Source: an uncultured Lachnospiraceae bacterium (GTDB lineage Bacteria; Bacillota; Clostridia; Lachnospirales; Lachnospiraceae). From it: DNA of 5,951 nucleotides. The first letter of the stretch is position 1. Each line of letters starts with the position of its first letter. Under the pieces are notes generated by a model, which was not told the DNA's origin, did no database searches, and was given only the letters and a program-made list of their open reading frames with translations. Positions 4,756 through 5,951 of this stretch are shown here, piece by piece. The position numbers and the translations under genes are program-made. The DNA lies in assembly GCA_900313265.1 (NCBI GenBank), contig OMRN01000255.1, positions 1-5,951 of the forward strand, given 5' to 3'.

Positions 4756-5241
4756 TCATATGATTACTTCGGGATGATCAATGGTACGGATGAGAAGATC
4801 TCCGTTTTCGGGATAAAAAATTACGGTTCGTCCCCGGTCTCCTCCGGTATCTTCCGCCATAATCGGAATACACTCTTCCCTTAATTTCTTCCGAACCGCT
4901 TCCACATTGTTTTTTCCGATTCTCATGGCCTCCGACTGGCTTTGGAAAGCAAACATCTGAGCCCCTCCGACGATTTTTGCGCGAAGGCGGCTTCTTACGG
5001 CTCCCTGAAGGGATAAAAGACGAATCAGTTCGTCGATTCCGGTATCGGCGAATTTATAAATGTTGGAATTATTTTTCAGTTTTCTGCTGTCGGGAAGCAT
5101 GATGTGGGCAAGCCCGCCGATTTTTAAGCTGCTGTCCCAAAGACAGATTCCCACACAGGAACCCAGTCCCAGGGTTGTCAGTGCATCCGGGGCTTTGCAC
5201 ACTTTTATATCTGCCATTCCGACTTTAATGATTTCTTCCAT
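4756..5241 (-). CDS. cheD: Chemoreceptor glutamine deamidase CheD
   Basis: This 161-residue cytoplasmic enzyme converts specific receptor glutamines to glutamate and, in the Bacillus-type system, shuttles between receptors and CheC to adjust CheA activity. The catalytic triad known from Thermotoga CheD (Thr-Cys-His) is visible as Thr23, Cys29 (in LGLGSCVG, 24-31) and His46 (in GGLAHIMLPDS, 42-52), with the same spacing. Other family marks are KIVGGAQMF (89-97), IGKNN (108-112) and the DTGGDRGR segment (131-138). Length and N-terminus (MEEIIKVGMADIKV) fit B. subtilis CheD well, which supports this ATG even though only a weak ACGGAT-like ribosome site precedes it. A separation of 62 bases from cheC, with no terminator between, suggests cotranscription. 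All key residues are intact, so the enzyme should be active. Confidence 0.96.
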   Translation of the reverse strand: MEEIIKVGMADIKVCKAPDALTTLGLGSCVGICLWDSSLKIGGLAHIMLPDSRKLKNNSNIYKFADTGIDELIRLLSLQGAVRSRLRAKIVGGAQMFAFQSQSEAMRIGKNNVEAVRKKLREECIPIMAEDTGGDRGRTVIFYPENGDLLIRTIDHPEVII

Positions 5242-5303
5242 CTTTTACACAATCCGTCTTTTATTACAATACGAATCAAAAATAGTTATCCGTTTTTCGA
5301 ACT

Positions 5304-5915
5304 TTAAAGCCCGAGGCTGGTTAACATCCGGTCATAGGATTCGATATCCGGAACAAGAATAAGGTAACCGTCCGCCGCATCGGAGAAACGATTTTCGATT
5401 AAAAGCAGTTTATCGCACATCATTCCGAAATCAATGGCCGGAACGCTTAAAATTGCGCCTGCCATATCCATGCAAAAAGAAGGGACGGACGGATAAATTT
5501 TAAGATGCGTCAGCGTGGAAATCGCCGTCAGATACGAGGATGTGATAATATTCCCGATTTCCTTCAGTGCCGAAATTTCCATATCGGATAATTCTTTATT
5601 CACATCCCTGTCCGAATCGCCCATCAGTACACCGGCAACTTTTGCGGCGGATTCCTTTTTTAACATCAGCATCATGCTTCCGCTGACATCCCCATCCAAA
5701 AGCAGATAAATACCGGCCATAATCTGTTCTTCACCGCCGATGGCACTTCCCGCGTCCTTAAAATCAAGCAGTTTTACTTTCGGTACATATACTTCTACCG
5801 GACGTCCGAGCATCTGCGCAAGCGCAGACATGGCATTCCCGGCGCCGATATTGCCGATTTCGCCGAGTGCATCAAAATAATCCTCATTTTCGTGACTTAA
5901 ATCAATTTTTGACAT
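5304..5915 (-). CDS. cheC: CheY-P phosphatase CheC
   Basis: This 203-residue chemotaxis protein of the CheC/CheX/FliY family dephosphorylates CheY-P and binds CheD, linking adaptation to CheY-P level. It shows the internal duplication of the family. The phosphatase signature (D/S)-x3-E-x2-N-x22-P appears twice with exact spacing: Asp15-Glu19-Asn22-Pro45 and Ser115-Glu119-Asn122-Pro145. Both active sites therefore look competent. Length matches CheC (about 210) rather than the longer FliY, and no FliN-like C-terminus is present. The start ATG gives the usual N-terminus leading into YFDALGEIGNIGAGNA. AGGAG lies at 5937-5933, 17 bases upstream, which is long for a Shine-Dalgarno, and the frame stays open to the window edge, so a slightly different start is possible. 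Gene order with cheD is as in the Bacillus fla/che operon. Presence of the pair indicates Bacillus-type methylation-independent adaptation rather than the enteric CheZ scheme. Confidence 0.95.
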   Translation of the reverse strand: MSKIDLSHENEDYFDALGEIGNIGAGNAMSALAQMLGRPVEVYVPKVKLLDFKDAGSAIGGEEQIMAGIYLLLDGDVSGSMMLMLKKESAAKVAGVLMGDSDRDVNKELSDMEISALKEIGNIITSSYLTAISTLTHLKIYPSVPSFCMDMAGAILSVPAIDFGMMCDKLLLIENRFSDAADGYLILVPDIESYDRMLTSLGL

Positions 5916-5951
5916 GATTCTTCTTACGTTTTCTCCTGATTTTCTTTTATA

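Noticed and set aside
5924..5950. Possible last eight codons of an upstream gene (cheW is expected) ending in TAA at 5926-5924 on the minus strand
   Set aside because: The frame reads IKENQEKT then stop and would fit an operon arrangement. Eight residues are too few to identify a gene, so it is not annotated.

Overview
The window looks like chromosomal DNA of a motile, low-to-moderate GC Gram-positive anaerobe of the Clostridia, most likely a Lachnospiraceae member (Roseburia/Butyrivibrio-like). This rests on family-level resemblance of the proteins and on gene order, not on a database search. All supported genes lie on the minus strand, so the biological reading direction is from right (5951) to left (1).

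Right end (5951-4703): cheC and cheD, the phosphatase/deamidase pair of Bacillus-type chemotaxis, form the tail of what is probably a larger fla/che operon. It is closed by a strong hairpin terminator. In Bacillus subtilis the order here is cheC-cheD-sigD-swrB-rpsB-tsf. This window keeps the two ends of that order but has no sigD next to cheD.

Middle (4702-2970): an AT-rich spacer carries a good vegetative-type promoter. Two small single-pass membrane-anchored proteins follow, coupled by a 4-base GTGA stop/start overlap. The first is a lysine/asparagine/proline-rich unknown in the swrB position. The second has an anchor, a roughly 70-residue Lys/Glu rod (a predicted single alpha-helix encoded by a 51-bp tandem repeat) and a C-terminal MltG-like LysM-type domain without the transglycosylase catalytic domain. 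The pair ends in a terminator whose loop also contains the -35 box of the next promoter.

Centre-left (2969-911): the rpsB-tsf operon (ribosomal protein S2 and elongation factor Ts). It has its own extended -10 promoter, a foldable leader of about 115 nt that could be an S2 autoregulatory element, and a strong terminator right after tsf. EF-Ts carries about 60 extra residues in its C-terminal half. The usual followers pyrH and frr are not here.

Left end (910-1): an AT-rich intergenic region with one or two candidate promoters and a palindrome at the predicted start of transcription. It is followed by the first 210 codons of a membrane-anchored polysaccharide deacetylase (NodB family) that runs off the window.

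There is no sign of a mobile element, CRISPR array, tRNA or rRNA. This is a core housekeeping/motility neighbourhood. The interest lies in regulatory architecture, the EF-Ts insertion and the rod-bearing envelope protein rather than in a new defence or mobile system.
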